From positions 248,001-312,000 of the forward strand of contig NZ_JYLH01000001.1 in the NCBI RefSeq assembly GCF_001439685.1: 64,000 nucleotides of DNA, written 5' to 3'. Shown here piece after piece: positions 16,408 to 26,026 of this stretch. The notes below the pieces were generated by a model. The model was given only the letters and a program-made list of their open reading frames with translations. It did no database searches and was not told the DNA's origin. Within the stretch, counting starts at the first letter, position 1. The number at the start of each line of letters is the position of its first letter. Position numbers and translations under genes: made by a program. Source of the stretch: Pseudomonas libanensis. GTDB taxonomy: Bacteria > Pseudomonadota > Gammaproteobacteria > Pseudomonadales > Pseudomonadaceae.

Positions 16408-17844
16408 TCAGCTTTCATCACCCTCATCATCATCCCCACCATCCACCTTCATCCCCAATTCCTTGATCTTGCGCGTCAGGGTATTGCGCCCCCAACCCAG
16501 CAATACGGCGGCATCGCGACGACGGCCGGCGGTGTGCTTGAGGGCAGTCTCGATCATGATCCGCTCGAACGCCGGCACGGCGCTGTCCAGCAGGTTCGAC
16601 TGGCCGCGGGCCAGGGCCTGGTCGGCCCATTGGCGCAAGGCCTGTTCCCAGTTGGTCACCGGGGCCGAATCCTGCGGCAGGCTCAGCAGCTCAGGCGGCA
16701 GGTCGCTGATATGCACTTCGCGCCCGGACGCCATCACGGTGATCCAGCGGCAGGTGTTTTCCAGCTGGCGCACATTGCCGGGCCACGGCAGGTTCTTGAG
16801 GTATTCCTCGGTCTCGCTTTTGAGCAGCTTCGGCTCTACGGCCAGCTCCAGGGCGGCGCGGCTGAGGAAGTGGCGGGCGAGGGTAGGAATGTCTTCGCGG
16901 CGGTCCGACATGCGTGGGATATGGATGCGGATCACATTGAGGCGATGGAACAAGTCCTCACGGAATTTGCCGGCGTGTACCAGGGTTTCCAGGTTCTGGT
17001 GAGTGGCCGCAATGATGCGCACATCGACCTTGACCGGCGTATGCCCGCCGACGCGATAGAACTCACCGTCCGCCAGTACCCGCAGCAAGCGGGTTTGGGT
17101 ATCGGCTGGCATATCACCGATTTCATCGAGGAACAGCGTACCGCCGTCGGCCTGTTCAAAACGCCCGCGCCGCAGGTTGGCGGCGCCGGTGAACGCGCCT
17201 TTCTCATGACCGAACAGCTCTGATTCCATCAAGTCCTTCGGAATCGCCGCCATGTTCAGCGCGATAAACGGCGAGGCCGCCCGTGGGCTGTGGCGATGCA
17301 GGGCGTGGGCCACCAGCTCTTTACCAGTACCTGACTCGCCATTGATCAGCACAGTGATGTTGGAGTGGCTCAAGCGCCCGATCGCGCGAAACACTTCCTG
17401 CATCGCTGGCGCTTCACCGATGATTTCCGGGGTGCGGGTCAGGGCGGGCGGGGCTTCCTGGTTTTGTTGTTCCTGGGCGTGTTGGTTGGCACGCTTGACC
17501 AGCGCCACCGCCTCATCCACGTCAAATGGCTTGGGCAGGTACTCAAAGGCGCCGCCCTGATAGGACGCGACAGCGCTGTCCAGGTCCGAGTGCGCAGTCA
17601 TGATGATCACTGGCAGGCGCGGGTGCTGCTCGCGGATGCGTGCGAGCAAGTCCAGGCCACTGGCGCCGGGCATGCGGATGTCGGAGATGATCACGTCCGG
17701 CTGCTGGCGCGCCAGGCGGCTCATCACGCCGTCGGCGCTGTCGAAGCTCTGGGTGGTCATGCCTTCCTGTTGCAAGGCTTTCTCCAGGACCCAGCGGATA
17801 GAACGGTCGTCATCGACGATCCAGACAGTTTCACTACGGCTCAT
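16408..17844 (-). CDS. ntrC: Nitrogen regulation response regulator NtrC (NR-I)
   Basis: 478 residues. Sigma-54 activator of nitrogen-limitation genes. Receiver domain (1-120) with phosphoacceptor Asp55 and Lys104; AAA+ domain with Walker A GESGTGKE (169-176) and the sigma-54 contact loop GAFTGA (216-221); C-terminal Fis-type helix-turn-helix (about 435-470, [27 protein letters not shown]). Its start overlaps the ntrB stop by 4 bp. In this window likely targets are glnA, ntrBC itself and hutU, all with sigma-54-like promoters. The C-terminus ends in an acidic DDDEGDES. Confidence 0.97.
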   Translation of the reverse strand: MSRSETVWIVDDDRSIRWVLEKALQQEGMTTQSFDSADGVMSRLARQQPDVIISDIRMPGASGLDLLARIREQHPRLPVIIMTAHSDLDSAVASYQGGAFEYLPKPFDVDEAVALVKRANQHAQEQQNQEAPPALTRTPEIIGEAPAMQEVFRAIGRLSHSNITVLINGESGTGKELVAHALHRHSPRAASPFIALNMAAIPKDLMESELFGHEKGAFTGAANLRRGRFEQADGGTLFLDEIGDMPADTQTRLLRVLADGEFYRVGGHTPVKVDVRIIAATHQNLETLVHAGKFREDLFHRLNVIRIHIPRMSDRREDIPTLARHFLSRAALELAVEPKLLKSETEEYLKNLPWPGNVRQLENTCRWITVMASGREVHISDLPPELLSLPQDSAPVTNWEQALRQWADQALARGQSNLLDSAVPAFERIMIETALKHTAGRRRDAAVLLGWGRNTLTRKIKELGMKVDGGDDDEGDES

Positions 17845-18926
17845 GTCGTGGGGGCTCCTTGTTCCAATGGCAGGAAGATCGAGAATGTGGTGTGGCCAGG
17901 ATGGCTTTCACATTCGATCAGGCCCTGGTGCTGGCTGATGATGTTCTGGGTAATGGCCAGGCCCAGCCCGGTACCGTCCGGGCGGCCGCTGACCATGGGA
18001 AAGAAGATGGTTTCCTGCAATTCGGCCGGGATGCCCGGGCCGTTGTCGATGATCTCTACCTTGGTCACCAGGCGATGGCGCACGTGGCCGATGGTGAACT
18101 GGCGCAGGGCGCGGGTGCGCAGGCTGATGCGGCCCAGGCGCAGCTCGTTCTGGCTGCTGATGGCCTGCATGGCGTTGCGCACGATATTGAGCACCGCCTG
18201 GATCATCTGCTCGCGGTCGATCAATACGTCGGGAATGCTTGGGTCGTAGTCGCGTACCAGGGTGATGCAACCTTGGCTCTCGGCTTCGACCAGCTGGCAC
18301 ACGCGCTCCAGCACCTCGTGCACGTTGGTCAACGCCAGGGACGGCAACTTGTTGGAGCCGAGCATGCGGTCCACCAGGTTACGCAGGCGGTCGGCCTCCT
18401 CGATGATGACGTTGGTGTAGTCCTTGAGGTGCTCCTCCGGCAGCTCGCGGGCCAGCAACTGCGCAGCGCCGCGAATGCCGCCCAGGGGGTTCTTGATCTC
18501 ATGGGCCAGGCCGCGTACCAGCATCTTGCTGGTTTCCTGCTTGGACAGTTGCGCCTCTTCCTTGGTGATGCGCAGCAATCGGTCGCGAGGATGCACTTCG
18601 AGCAACAGCAGGGTGGCGCCGTTGCTCAGGATCGGGGTCACGGCGTAATCAACGGTCAGGGTCTGGCCGGTGAGAGCAGTGAGCATTGCTTCGCGTTTGG
18701 TGAACGGGTGCGCCTGCTCCACCGCCTGGCGCAACGAGCTCAAGGCCTCGGCCGACTCGGTGAACAACTCGCTGATGAACTGCCCATGGCTGCGCTGGCC
18801 GCTGATGGCCAGGAGCATCTCGGCCGCCGGGTTCATGTACTCAAGGCGCAGGTCGGCATTGAGCAGGATGGTCGCGGTGGTCAGGTTGTCGAGTAACAAA
18901 CGGTGCAGTGCATCGCTGATGGTCAT
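17841..18926 (-). CDS. ntrB: Nitrogen regulation sensor kinase NtrB (NR-II)
   Basis: 361 residues, cytoplasmic, no membrane segments. An N-terminal PAS domain (about 5-110) is followed by the dimerisation/phosphotransfer helix with His142 in GLAHEIKNPLGG and an ATPase domain with N, G1 (IDNGPGIP) and G2 (GTGLGLAI) boxes. Family knowledge: NtrB phosphorylates NtrC under nitrogen limitation and is switched to phosphatase by PII. Translationally coupled to ntrC. A sigma-54-like promoter and an NtrC box lie upstream, in the gap to the chorismate mutase gene. Confidence 0.97.
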   Translation of the reverse strand: MTISDALHRLLLDNLTTATILLNADLRLEYMNPAAEMLLAISGQRSHGQFISELFTESAEALSSLRQAVEQAHPFTKREAMLTALTGQTLTVDYAVTPILSNGATLLLLEVHPRDRLLRITKEEAQLSKQETSKMLVRGLAHEIKNPLGGIRGAAQLLARELPEEHLKDYTNVIIEEADRLRNLVDRMLGSNKLPSLALTNVHEVLERVCQLVEAESQGCITLVRDYDPSIPDVLIDREQMIQAVLNIVRNAMQAISSQNELRLGRISLRTRALRQFTIGHVRHRLVTKVEIIDNGPGIPAELQETIFFPMVSGRPDGTGLGLAITQNIISQHQGLIECESHPGHTTFSIFLPLEQGAPTT

Positions 18927-18982
18927 CGGGACCTCTTTTGGAGCAAGGCGCGGGCTTGAGGCACACGCTGATACAAGGAAAA

Positions 18983-18998
18983 TGCAAAAACCAAACCA
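18983..18998 (-). promoter_or_regulatory. Candidate sigma-54 promoter of ntrBC
   Basis: On the minus strand TGGTTTGGTTTTTGCA has the obligatory GG-N10-GC spacing, and its -12 half (TTTTTGCA) is strong. The -24 half deviates (TGGTTT for TGGCAC). It lies about 57 bp upstream of the ntrB start. Confidence 0.5.
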
Positions 18999-19123
18999 AG
19001 GCTCCGAAAAGAAGCGTTAAAGCCCTGAAATAGGCGTTTTAAGTGCGAAACTGTGGCGTTCTGCCAGCTTTATCGGGAAGATTCGAACCAAAATGGGCTG
19101 TGCCGGTGGGAAGGGTGCAACCT

Positions 19124-19144
19124 ATCGCACCAATATAGTGCGAT
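19124..19144. promoter_or_regulatory. NtrC-type binding site
   Basis: Perfect 7-bp arms ATCGCAC and GTGCGAT flank CAATATA. The core GCACCAATATAGTGC closely resembles the enterobacterial NtrC site GCACCAAAATGGTGC. It lies about 130 bp upstream of the sigma-54-like element of ntrB, a typical enhancer distance. Confidence 0.6.
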
Positions 19145-19193
19145 TTTGTGAAGGCTGTTCAGCAACTGAAGATTAAAGGCGAATCGCAGTCAG

Positions 19194-19265
19194 TGTGGGA
19201 GCTGGCTTGCCTGCGATAGCTGTGGTGCATTCAGCACCGTTATCGCAGGCAAGCCAGCTCCCACA
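19194..19265. repeat. REPIN (type B, short)
   Basis: Inverted TGTGGGAGCTGGCTTGCCTG and its complement with a short spacer that itself contains inverted GGTGC and GCACC. It lies 24 bp beyond the aroQ stop. Confidence 0.85.
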
Positions 19266-19289
19266 TTTTTAATTGGATTTGCAGTCCTT

Positions 19290-19826
19290 TTAGCCTTTGT
19301 AGATGCAAAGCTCGGCGGTGGCGCGGATCATCGCCAGTTGGCGCAGCGGATCATTCAGCGGTTCGTGCACGGCCTCGGCCAGCCATTGGGGGCATTTGGG
19401 GTCAGTGCGCAGGGGCGTGAAGTCGGCCAGCTGCTGCAGCAGCCTTTTTTGCAGCTCGTCCAATCGCGGGCGGATCTGCTGGACCAGGTCCGGGCGTGGG
19501 TCGTCGGGGGCCTTGCCCTGAAACTGCCAATCGGACAGGTGGGTGTACTGCACCAGTTTATTGGCTTCGATCTGTGCGGCGAAAAACTGCTCGGCAGCGG
19601 CCGGGTCCAGCTTGTAGCTGGGAGCCTGGGCAGTAACGCTGGCGATCACCTCTTGTTCGCGCTTCTTGTCCTCCACGGGTTTGTGGCTGTCCCACTTGCT
19701 CAGTGCTACCTGGTCGGCAATCTCCAGGCGTTCGGCGATGCTGTTGAGCAACGGCTCAAGCGTGGGCGGCGAAGCGCTCGCACTGGCACTGATGAACAAC
19801 AGGGCAAATACAAGTCGATGTCTCAA
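19290..19826 (-). CDS. Periplasmic (gamma-class, AroQ) chorismate mutase
   Basis: 178 residues from a TTG at 19826. Signal peptide MRHRLVFALLFISASASAS, then the all-helical AroQ-gamma pattern (LLNSIAERLEIADQVALSKWDS, KPVEDKKREQEVIASV). Family knowledge: secreted chorismate mutases convert chorismate to prephenate, and in Pseudomonas work with cyclohexadienyl dehydratase in a periplasmic route. The TTG has AGGAG 7 nt upstream, and no ATG fits. The A of that ribosome site is the first base of a REPIN, so the leader RNA includes a large hairpin. The space to the glnA terminator is only 33 bp, leaving little room for a separate promoter. Confidence 0.85.
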   Translation of the reverse strand: MRHRLVFALLFISASASASPPTLEPLLNSIAERLEIADQVALSKWDSHKPVEDKKREQEVIASVTAQAPSYKLDPAAAEQFFAAQIEANKLVQYTHLSDWQFQGKAPDDPRPDLVQQIRPRLDELQKRLLQQLADFTPLRTDPKCPQWLAEAVHEPLNDPLRQLAMIRATAELCIYKG

Positions 19827-19837
19827 AAATGATCTCC

Positions 19838-19926
19838 TGTGGGAGCGGGCTTGCCCGCGATGGCAATGTGTCAGTGATACAGCAACTGGCCGGTAGTGCG
19901 CTATCGCAGGCAAGCCAGCTCCCACA
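19838..19926. repeat. REPIN in the leader of the chorismate mutase gene
   Basis: The left arm TGTGGGAGCGGGCTTGCCCGCGAT and the type B right arm differ from each other, so this is a mixed element. It directly abuts the ribosome-binding site of the gene to its left and follows the glnA terminator. Confidence 0.85.
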
Positions 19927-19958
19927 CGTTGATTGCGTAGCGTAACGCCCAGGCAAAA

Positions 19959-19985
19959 AAAAGACCTCCCGAAGGAGGTCTTTTT
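19959..19985 (-). terminator. Terminator of glnA
   Basis: AAAGACCTCC and GGAGGTCTTT form a 10-bp stem with a CGAA loop (19960-19983). A-tracts and T-tracts on both sides allow it to work in either direction. It lies 31 bp after the glnA stop. Confidence 0.85.
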
Positions 19986-20015
19986 CATCACGCTACCTTA
20001 AGCAGCGCTACCGGA

Positions 20016-21422
20016 TCAGCAGCTGTAGTACAGCTCGTATTCCAGTGGGTGCACGAAGGTGCGAACCTTGATTTCTTCTTCGCTTTTGAGCTCGATGTAG
20101 GCATCGATGAAGTCGTCGCTGAAGACGCCGCCCTTGGTCAGGAATGCACGGCCCTTATCCAGCTCTTCCAGGGCTTCTTTCAGGCTGCCGCACACTTGTG
20201 GGATCTCTTTGGCCTCTTCAGGCGGCAGGTCGTACAAGTTCTTGTCGGCGGCATCGCCTGGGTGGATCTTGTTCTGGATACCGTCCAGGCCGGCCATGAC
20301 CAGCGCAGCGAAGGCCAGGTATGGGTTGGCCGCTGGATCCGGGAAACGGGCTTCGATACGGCGAGCGCGGGGGCTGGACACGTAAGGAATACGGATCGAG
20401 GCGGAACGGTTGCGAGCCGAGTAGGCCAGCATCACCGGCGCTTCGAAGCCTGGCACCAGACGCTTGTAGGAGTTGGTCGACGGGTTGGTGAAGCCGTTCA
20501 GGGCCTTACCGTGCTTGATGATACCGCCGATGAAGTACAGGGCGGTGTCGGACAGGCCGGCATAGCCTTCGCCAGCGAAGGTGTTCTTGCCTTCTTTGGC
20601 GATGGACAGGTGAACGTGCATACCCGAACCGTTATCGCCATACAGCGGCTTAGGCATGAAGGTCGCGGTACGGCCGTAGGCATCAGCCACGTTGTGTACG
20701 CAGTACTTCAGGGTTTGTACTTCGTCAGCCTTGGCTACCAGGGTGTTGAATTTCACACCGATTTCGTTCTGGCCGGCAGTGGCCACTTCGTGGTGGTGAA
20801 CTTCGATGACCAGGCCCATTTCTTCCATGGCGTTGCACATGGAGGTACGGATTTCATGGTCGTGGTCGAACGGCGGAACCGGGAAGTAGCCACCCTTGAT
20901 ACCTGGGCGGTGGCCCTTGTTACCGCCTTCGATGTCTTGGTCGGACATCCACGAACCTTGCTCGGAGAAGATCTTGAACATGGAACCGGAGATATCGGAC
21001 TTGAACTTGACCGAATCAAAGATGAAGAACTCTGGCTCAGGACCAACGAATACGGTGTCACCGATACCGGTGGACTTCAGGTATTCCTCGGCACGCTTGG
21101 CGATCGCACGTGGGTCGCGGTCGTAGCCTTGCATGGTCGAAGGCTCGATCACGTCGCAGACGATGATCAGGGTTGGGTCTTCGGTGAACGGGTCGAGCAC
21201 GGCAGTGCTGTCGTCCGGCATCAGGATCATGTCGGAAGCTTCGATGCCTTTCCAGCCAGCAATGGAGGAGCCGTCGAACATTTTGCCTTCTTCGAAGAAA
21301 GCGTCATCCAGCGCGTCGCGAGCCGGCATGGTCACGTGGTGCTGAGTGCCTTTGGTGTCCGTGAAGCGCAGATCAATCCATTTAACGTCATGATCTTTGA
21401 TGAGTTGAACCGACTTCGACAT
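20016..21422 (-). CDS. glnA: Glutamine synthetase, type I
   Basis: 468 residues. Makes glutamine from glutamate, ammonia and ATP as a dodecamer. It has the N-terminal [17 protein letters not shown] region, the metal/substrate site ([20 protein letters not shown] near 210-230) and the beta-type adenylylation loop ([20 protein letters not shown], with the modified Tyr near 398). A sigma-54 promoter and NtrC-like sites lie upstream. Downstream in the same direction follow aroQ-gamma, ntrB and ntrC, separated by a terminator. Full length and typical. Confidence 0.98.
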   Translation of the reverse strand: MSKSVQLIKDHDVKWIDLRFTDTKGTQHHVTMPARDALDDAFFEEGKMFDGSSIAGWKGIEASDMILMPDDSTAVLDPFTEDPTLIIVCDVIEPSTMQGYDRDPRAIAKRAEEYLKSTGIGDTVFVGPEPEFFIFDSVKFKSDISGSMFKIFSEQGSWMSDQDIEGGNKGHRPGIKGGYFPVPPFDHDHEIRTSMCNAMEEMGLVIEVHHHEVATAGQNEIGVKFNTLVAKADEVQTLKYCVHNVADAYGRTATFMPKPLYGDNGSGMHVHLSIAKEGKNTFAGEGYAGLSDTALYFIGGIIKHGKALNGFTNPSTNSYKRLVPGFEAPVMLAYSARNRSASIRIPYVSSPRARRIEARFPDPAANPYLAFAALVMAGLDGIQNKIHPGDAADKNLYDLPPEEAKEIPQVCGSLKEALEELDKGRAFLTKGGVFSDDFIDAYIELKSEEEIKVRTFVHPLEYELYYSC

Positions 21423-21523
21423 GGTGTCCTCCGGGTGGCTTCGGGCTGGGTAGTGGAGTTAGCCCTTAGAATGTGGGTGATGCCGGCGCGGATACTCCGC
21501 CATGGCAACCTGCCTCACAAGAG

Positions 21524-21539
21524 AGCAAATTGCATGCCA
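21524..21539 (-). promoter_or_regulatory. Sigma-54 promoter of glnA
   Basis: On the minus strand TGGCATGCAATTTGCT matches the -24/-12 consensus TGGCAC-N5-TTGCW closely, with exact GG-N10-GC spacing. It lies about 100 bp upstream of the glnA ATG. Confidence 0.8.
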
Positions 21540-21643
21540 GTGCGCCAACATGGCCGTTTTGCCTCAAAATGGCCCCTATAACGGTGCAATCTTTAAAAAC
21601 GCGATAAATAGCGCACTGCAATGTAGCGTTTATTTGTGCAAAT

Positions 21644-21675
21644 GACCTGTTTTGGTGCATTGCACAAGCGGTGCA
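21644..21675. promoter_or_regulatory. NtrC enhancer candidates for glnA
   Basis: An inverted repeat TGCAC-AAGCG-GTGCA (21661-21675) sits beside a half site that on the minus strand reads TGCACCAAAACAGGTC (21659-21644). Both resemble the NtrC consensus and lie about 110-150 bp upstream of the glnA sigma-54 promoter. Confidence 0.55.
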
Positions 21676-21685
21676 TATTAACTGG

Positions 21686-21713
21686 TTAAACCTTGAGCGA
21701 TTTCCGCTATAAT
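21686..21713 (+). promoter_or_regulatory. Candidate promoter of thiI
   Basis: A perfect TATAAT lies at 21708-21713, with TTAAAC 16 bp upstream as a weak -35. It would give a leader of about 35 nt. Confidence 0.5.
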
Positions 21714-21755
21714 CCGCGCCCCCCTTTTTCAGCAGGCCCGGCGCGCGCTGTTTCC

Positions 21756-23210
21756 ATGAAATTAATCGTTAAAGTCTTCCCCGAGATCACCATCAAGAGC
21801 CGACCGGTACGGACGCGTTTCATCCGTCAATTGGCCAAGAACATCCGTGCCGTGCTCCGTGACTTGGACCCGGCTGTGGTGGTGAACGGCGTGTGGGACA
21901 ATCTCGAGCTGGAAACCCGTGTTACCGACGCCAAAGCCTTGAAGGACATGACCGAGCGCCTGAGCTGCATGCCGGGCATCGCGCATTTCCTGCAGGTGGA
22001 TGAGTACCCGCTGGGCGACTTCGACGACATCACCGACAAGTGCAAGCAGCACTACGGCAGCTCGCTGGAAGGCAAGGTTTTTTCGGTGCGCTGCAAGCGT
22101 GCCGGCAAGCACCCGTTCAGCTCAATGGACGTCGAGAAATACGTCGGCAGCAAGCTGCGTCGCGAGTGCGGCGCCGCTGGAATTTCCCTCAAGGCGCCGC
22201 AAATTGAAGTGCGCATGGAAATTCGCGACCAACGGTTGTTTGTGATCCACAGCCAGCACAACAGCATCGGCGGCTACCCGCTGGGCGCCCTGGAACAGAC
22301 CCTGGTCTTGATGTCCGGCGGTTTCGATTCCACGGTGGCGGCCTACCAGATCATGCGCCGCGGCCTGATGAGCCACTTCTGCTTCTTCAACCTGGGCGGG
22401 CGTGCACATGAATTGGGCGTGATGGAAGTCGCGCACTACATCTGGAAGAAGTACGGCAGCTCCCAGCGTGTGCTATTTGTGAGCGTGCCGTTCGAGGAAG
22501 TGCTAGGGGAAATTCTCGGCAAAGTCGATAACAGTCATATGGGCGTGGTATTGAAGCGTATGATGTTGCGCGCTGCCTCGCGAATTGCCGATCAACTGCA
22601 GATCGACGCGCTGGTGACCGGCGAAGCGATTTCCCAGGTGTCCAGCCAGACGCTGCCGAACCTGTCGATCATCGACTGTGTTACCGAGAAGCTGGTGTTG
22701 CGCCCGCTGATCGCCAGCCACAAGCAGGACATCATCGACCTGGCAGAGCAGATCGGCACTGCCGACTTTGCCAAGCACATGCCTGAGTACTGCGGGGTCA
22801 TCTCGGTGAACCCCAAGACCCACGCCAAGCGGCATCGCGTGGAGCATGAAGAGAAAGAATTCGACATGGCGATTCTGGAGCGTGCGCTCGAGAACGCCAA
22901 GCTGGTGCCAATCGATCGCGTTATCGACGAGTTGGGCCAGGATGTGCAAATCGAAGAAGTCAGTGAGGCCCTGGCCGGCCAGATCGTCATCGACATCCGT
23001 CACCCGGATGCCGCTGAAGACGAGCCGCTGGAAATTACTGGCATCGACGTGCAAACGCTGCCGTTCTACGCACTGAACGCGCGTTTCAAGGAACTGGATA
23101 ACAGCCGTCAGTACCTGCTGTATTGCGACAAAGGCGTGATGAGTCGCCTGCATGCCCACCATTTGCTCAGTGAGGGGCATGCCAATGTGCGCGTTTATCG
23201 ACCGAGCTAA
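21756..23210 (+). CDS. thiI: tRNA 4-thiouridine synthase with rhodanese domain
   Basis: 484 residues. Adds sulfur at U8 of tRNA and supplies sulfur for thiamine thiazole synthesis. Domains: N-terminal ferredoxin-like and THUMP (1-165), PP-loop ATP pyrophosphatase with SGGFDST near residue 190, and a C-terminal rhodanese domain (about 400-484) carrying the sulfur-relay Cys in [20 protein letters not shown] 21756 gives the standard [22 protein letters not shown] start. Divergent from glnA; typA follows after 139 bp. Confidence 0.96.
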   Translation: MKLIVKVFPEITIKSRPVRTRFIRQLAKNIRAVLRDLDPAVVVNGVWDNLELETRVTDAKALKDMTERLSCMPGIAHFLQVDEYPLGDFDDITDKCKQHYGSSLEGKVFSVRCKRAGKHPFSSMDVEKYVGSKLRRECGAAGISLKAPQIEVRMEIRDQRLFVIHSQHNSIGGYPLGALEQTLVLMSGGFDSTVAAYQIMRRGLMSHFCFFNLGGRAHELGVMEVAHYIWKKYGSSQRVLFVSVPFEEVLGEILGKVDNSHMGVVLKRMMLRAASRIADQLQIDALVTGEAISQVSSQTLPNLSIIDCVTEKLVLRPLIASHKQDIIDLAEQIGTADFAKHMPEYCGVISVNPKTHAKRHRVEHEEKEFDMAILERALENAKLVPIDRVIDELGQDVQIEEVSEALAGQIVIDIRHPDAAEDEPLEITGIDVQTLPFYALNARFKELDNSRQYLLYCDKGVMSRLHAHHLLSEGHANVRVYRPS

Positions 23211-23349
23211 GAGCCCGGGGCTGTTTGCCTGTGGCCTGCGTCACCGGCCCCCCGACTCTGCCGTCAAGCTGTAACGGCAAGGCCTGACTCTACTGTTAAT
23301 CGCTGCCACGACCTGTCAGCACACCGAATCCTCTGATCGAGATACACAA

Positions 23350-25170
23350 GTGATCGAAAATCTACGTAACATCGCCATCATTGCTCACGTTGACCATGGT
23401 AAAACCACCCTGGTAGACAAACTCCTGCGTCAATCCGGCACCCTGGAGCGCAACGAGCTCAACGACGAGCGCGTGATGGACTCCAACGACCAGGAAAAAG
23501 AGCGCGGTATTACCATCCTGGCAAAAAACACCGCTATCAACTGGAACGGCTACCACATCAACATCGTGGATACCCCGGGCCACGCCGACTTCGGCGGCGA
23601 AGTAGAACGCGTAATGTCGATGGTTGACTCCGTTCTGCTGCTGGTTGACGCTCAAGACGGCCCTATGCCGCAAACCCGTTTCGTGACCAAGAAGGCTTTC
23701 GAAGCCGGCCTGCGTCCGATCGTGTGCATCAACAAGGTTGACCGTCCAGGCGCGCGTCCGGACTGGGTTCTGGACCAGATCTTCGACCTGTTCGACAACC
23801 TCGGCGCCACCGAAGAACAGCTCGATTTCCAGGTTATCTACGCCTCGGCCCTGAACGGCATTGCCGGTCTGGAACACACCGCCATGGCTGAAGACATGAC
23901 CCCGCTGTACCAGGCGATCGTTGACCACGTTCCACCTCCGAAGGTTGACCGTGAAGGCCCGTTCCAGATGCAAATCTCGGCACTGGACTACAACAGCTTC
24001 CTGGGTGTTATCGGCGTTGGCCGTATCGCTCGTGGCAGCGTCAAGCCGAACACCCCGGTTGTCGCTATCGGTGCCGACGGCAAGAAGCGTAACGGCCGCA
24101 TCCTGAAGCTGATGGGTCACCACGGCCTGCACCGTATCGACGTTGAAGAGGCTTTCGCCGGCGACATCGTGTGCGTGAGCGGTATGGACTCGCTGTTCAT
24201 CTCCGACACCCTGTGCCAGCCGGACAACGTCGAGGCGATGAAGCCTCTGACCGTTGACGAGCCAACCGTTTCCATGACTTTCCAGGTAAACGACTCGCCG
24301 TTCTGCGGTAAAGAAGGCAAGTTCGTGACCTCCCGTAACATCAAGGAGCGTCTGGACAAAGAGCTGCTGTACAACGTTGCACTGCGCGTTGAAGAAGGCG
24401 ACTCGGCTGACAAGTTCAAGGTCTCCGGCCGTGGTGAGCTGCACCTCTCGGTACTGATCGAAACCATGCGTCGCGAAGGCTTCGAAATGGGTGTTGGTCG
24501 TCCGGAAGTGATCATCCGTACTGTTGACGGCGTGAAGCAGGAACCGTTCGAAAACGTCACCATCGACACCCCTGAAGAATCCCAGGGCAAGGTCATGGAA
24601 GAGATGGGCCTGCGTAAGGGCGACCTGACCAACATGGTGCCGGATGGCAAAGGCCGTGTGCGTCTGGAATACAACATCCCTGCGCGTGGTCTGATCGGCT
24701 TCCGTAACCAGTTCCTGACCCTGACCAACGGTGCTGGCATCCTGACCTCGATCTTCGATCGCTACGACACCATGAAGTCCGGCGACATGTCCGGCCGTCA
24801 GAACGGTGTACTGGTATCGGTAGAAACCGGCAAGGCGCTGACCTACTCCCTGGAAACCCTCCAGGCGCGTGGCAAGCTGTTCGTTGAACACGGTCAAGAG
24901 ATCTACAACGGCCAGATCGTTGGTCTGAACAGCCGTGACAACGACATGGGCGTCAACCCAACCAAAGGCAAGAAGCTCGACAACATGCGTGCTTCGGGCA
25001 AAGACGAAACCATCGCTCTGGTTCCACCTGTTCGCTTCACCCTGGAACAGGCCCTGGAATTCATCCAGGACGACGAGCTGTGCGAAGTCACGCCTAAGTC
25101 GATCCGCCTGCGTAAGAAGATCCTGGACGAAGGCGAGCGTACCCGCGCAGCCAAGAAAGCCAAGAACTGA
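23350..25170 (+). CDS. typA: Ribosome-associated GTPase TypA/BipA
   Basis: 606 residues, translational GTPase. G1 AHVDHGKTT (11-19), G2 in [10 protein letters not shown]3 [12 protein letters not shown]4 [10 protein letters not shown]; then beta-barrel, EF-G-like domains III/V and the BipA-specific C-terminal domain ending [14 protein letters not shown]. Family knowledge: binds ribosomes under stress and cold and aids 50S assembly. It starts with GTG, and I see no strong ribosome site. Codon use is biased toward highly expressed patterns compared with neighbours. A strong terminator follows. Confidence 0.97.
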   Translation: MIENLRNIAIIAHVDHGKTTLVDKLLRQSGTLERNELNDERVMDSNDQEKERGITILAKNTAINWNGYHINIVDTPGHADFGGEVERVMSMVDSVLLLVDAQDGPMPQTRFVTKKAFEAGLRPIVCINKVDRPGARPDWVLDQIFDLFDNLGATEEQLDFQVIYASALNGIAGLEHTAMAEDMTPLYQAIVDHVPPPKVDREGPFQMQISALDYNSFLGVIGVGRIARGSVKPNTPVVAIGADGKKRNGRILKLMGHHGLHRIDVEEAFAGDIVCVSGMDSLFISDTLCQPDNVEAMKPLTVDEPTVSMTFQVNDSPFCGKEGKFVTSRNIKERLDKELLYNVALRVEEGDSADKFKVSGRGELHLSVLIETMRREGFEMGVGRPEVIIRTVDGVKQEPFENVTIDTPEESQGKVMEEMGLRKGDLTNMVPDGKGRVRLEYNIPARGLIGFRNQFLTLTNGAGILTSIFDRYDTMKSGDMSGRQNGVLVSVETGKALTYSLETLQARGKLFVEHGQEIYNGQIVGLNSRDNDMGVNPTKGKKLDNMRASGKDETIALVPPVRFTLEQALEFIQDDELCEVTPKSIRLRKKILDEGERTRAAKKAKN

Positions 25171-25192
25171 GTTAACTCAGGCTGAATGAAAA

Positions 25193-25227
25193 ACGCCCCC
25201 GGTCGAAAGGCCGGGGGCGTTTTTTTA
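25193..25227 (+). terminator. Terminator of typA
   Basis: ACGCCCCCGG (25193-25202) and CCGGGGGCGT (25211-25220) form a 10-bp stem followed by a T-run. Textbook rho-independent terminator. Confidence 0.93.
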
Positions 25228-25260
25228 TGCCTGCTGGTTTTGTGCTGACTGTACCGGCCT

Positions 25261-25335
25261 CATCGGGGGCAAGCCCCCTCCCACATTTTGTTCTGTGAAC
25301 ACATTCGAAATGTGGGAGGGGGCTTGCCCCCGATA
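25261..25335. repeat. REP pair, tail-to-tail (type A)
   Basis: CATCGGGGGCAAGCCCCC is followed by its inverted partner ending GGCTTGCCCCCGATAG. The arm order is reversed relative to the other REPINs, with the TGTGGGA ends facing inward. Confidence 0.85.
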
Positions 25336-25364
25336 GGGCCCTTGAGAACCCCACAAACCCTGGA

Positions 25365-25799
25365 TCAGAACTTATCGAGGGTCTTGAAGTTAGTCTCGCG
25401 CACCACTTCTTTCGGCTTATACGCGCAATACCCCGGCCGCGGCCCGATTTTCGGGTGGTTGCGGCAAGTATCCGGGCGCTTGTCATAAATAGTGCAGAAG
25501 CGCGTCTTACGATCCAGGTACAGGCAGTCGTTGTTGCTCATGCGCTGCAGGGTAAAAATCTCGGATTTGTTGTTGTAGCGCTCGACGATGCCTTCCTTCT
25601 GCAAGCGCTTGGCGATGTTCTTCGGCGGGTCGCCGCGCTCGAACTCATCGACGATGCCAATGCGGATCAGGTCCTTGATCTTCACCTCCACCGGCAGGGT
25701 GCAGCAGCTGGATACGCAGCCGCCGCACATGTGGGCGGAATATTTCTGCCACGTTTCGAGACGGTCGAGTTCCGCGGCGGCGATCAGTTGAGGCTTCAT
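25365..25799 (-). CDS. YkgJ family cysteine cluster protein
   Basis: 144 residues, soluble. A cysteine cluster CGGCVSSCC (about 25-33) and later cysteines in NNDCLYLD, RFCTIY, DTCRNHP and YCAYKP match the zinc- or iron-sulfur-binding YkgJ (CxxCxxxCC) family. The function of the family is not established. It is convergent with typA and divergent from glgP. ATG start, full length. Confidence 0.88.
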   Translation of the reverse strand: MKPQLIAAAELDRLETWQKYSAHMCGGCVSSCCTLPVEVKIKDLIRIGIVDEFERGDPPKNIAKRLQKEGIVERYNNKSEIFTLQRMSNNDCLYLDRKTRFCTIYDKRPDTCRNHPKIGPRPGYCAYKPKEVVRETNFKTLDKF

Positions 25800-26026
25800 C
25801 AGGGTTCCAAGGTGGGGCGGTGTCCGGGCGCGCGATCATACCGGGATTGATGATTTTTTGAACAATATTTTCAGGTTTTTCATCTTCGGTGGCGTTCGGG
25901 CACGACCCCTGCATCTAATCCCTTTAACAGTGAATGAGTTAAAAAACTGACGAACCAGAGCCGGCGCCGTGTGTCAGAGCGTCTAGGCTCTAGCAACTCC
26001 TTCTATCTCGCCCGAGGTCGCAACTG

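Larger units (their letters stand above)
18927..19289. other. Regulatory intergenic region upstream of ntrB
   Basis: 363 bp without a gene. From the ntrB side it contains a sigma-54-like promoter, an NtrC-type inverted repeat and a type B REPIN that ends close to the chorismate mutase stop. Confidence 0.7.
21423..21755. other. Divergent regulatory region glnA/thiI
   Basis: 333 bp without a gene. It carries the glnA sigma-54 promoter, NtrC-like sites and the thiI promoter. The middle is AT-rich, which could favour DNA bending. Confidence 0.7.

Noticed and set aside
23261..23281. Short inverted repeat TGCCGT...ACGGCA between thiI and typA
   Set aside because: Only 6-bp arms with a 9-base loop and no T-tract; too weak to call as a terminator or operator.
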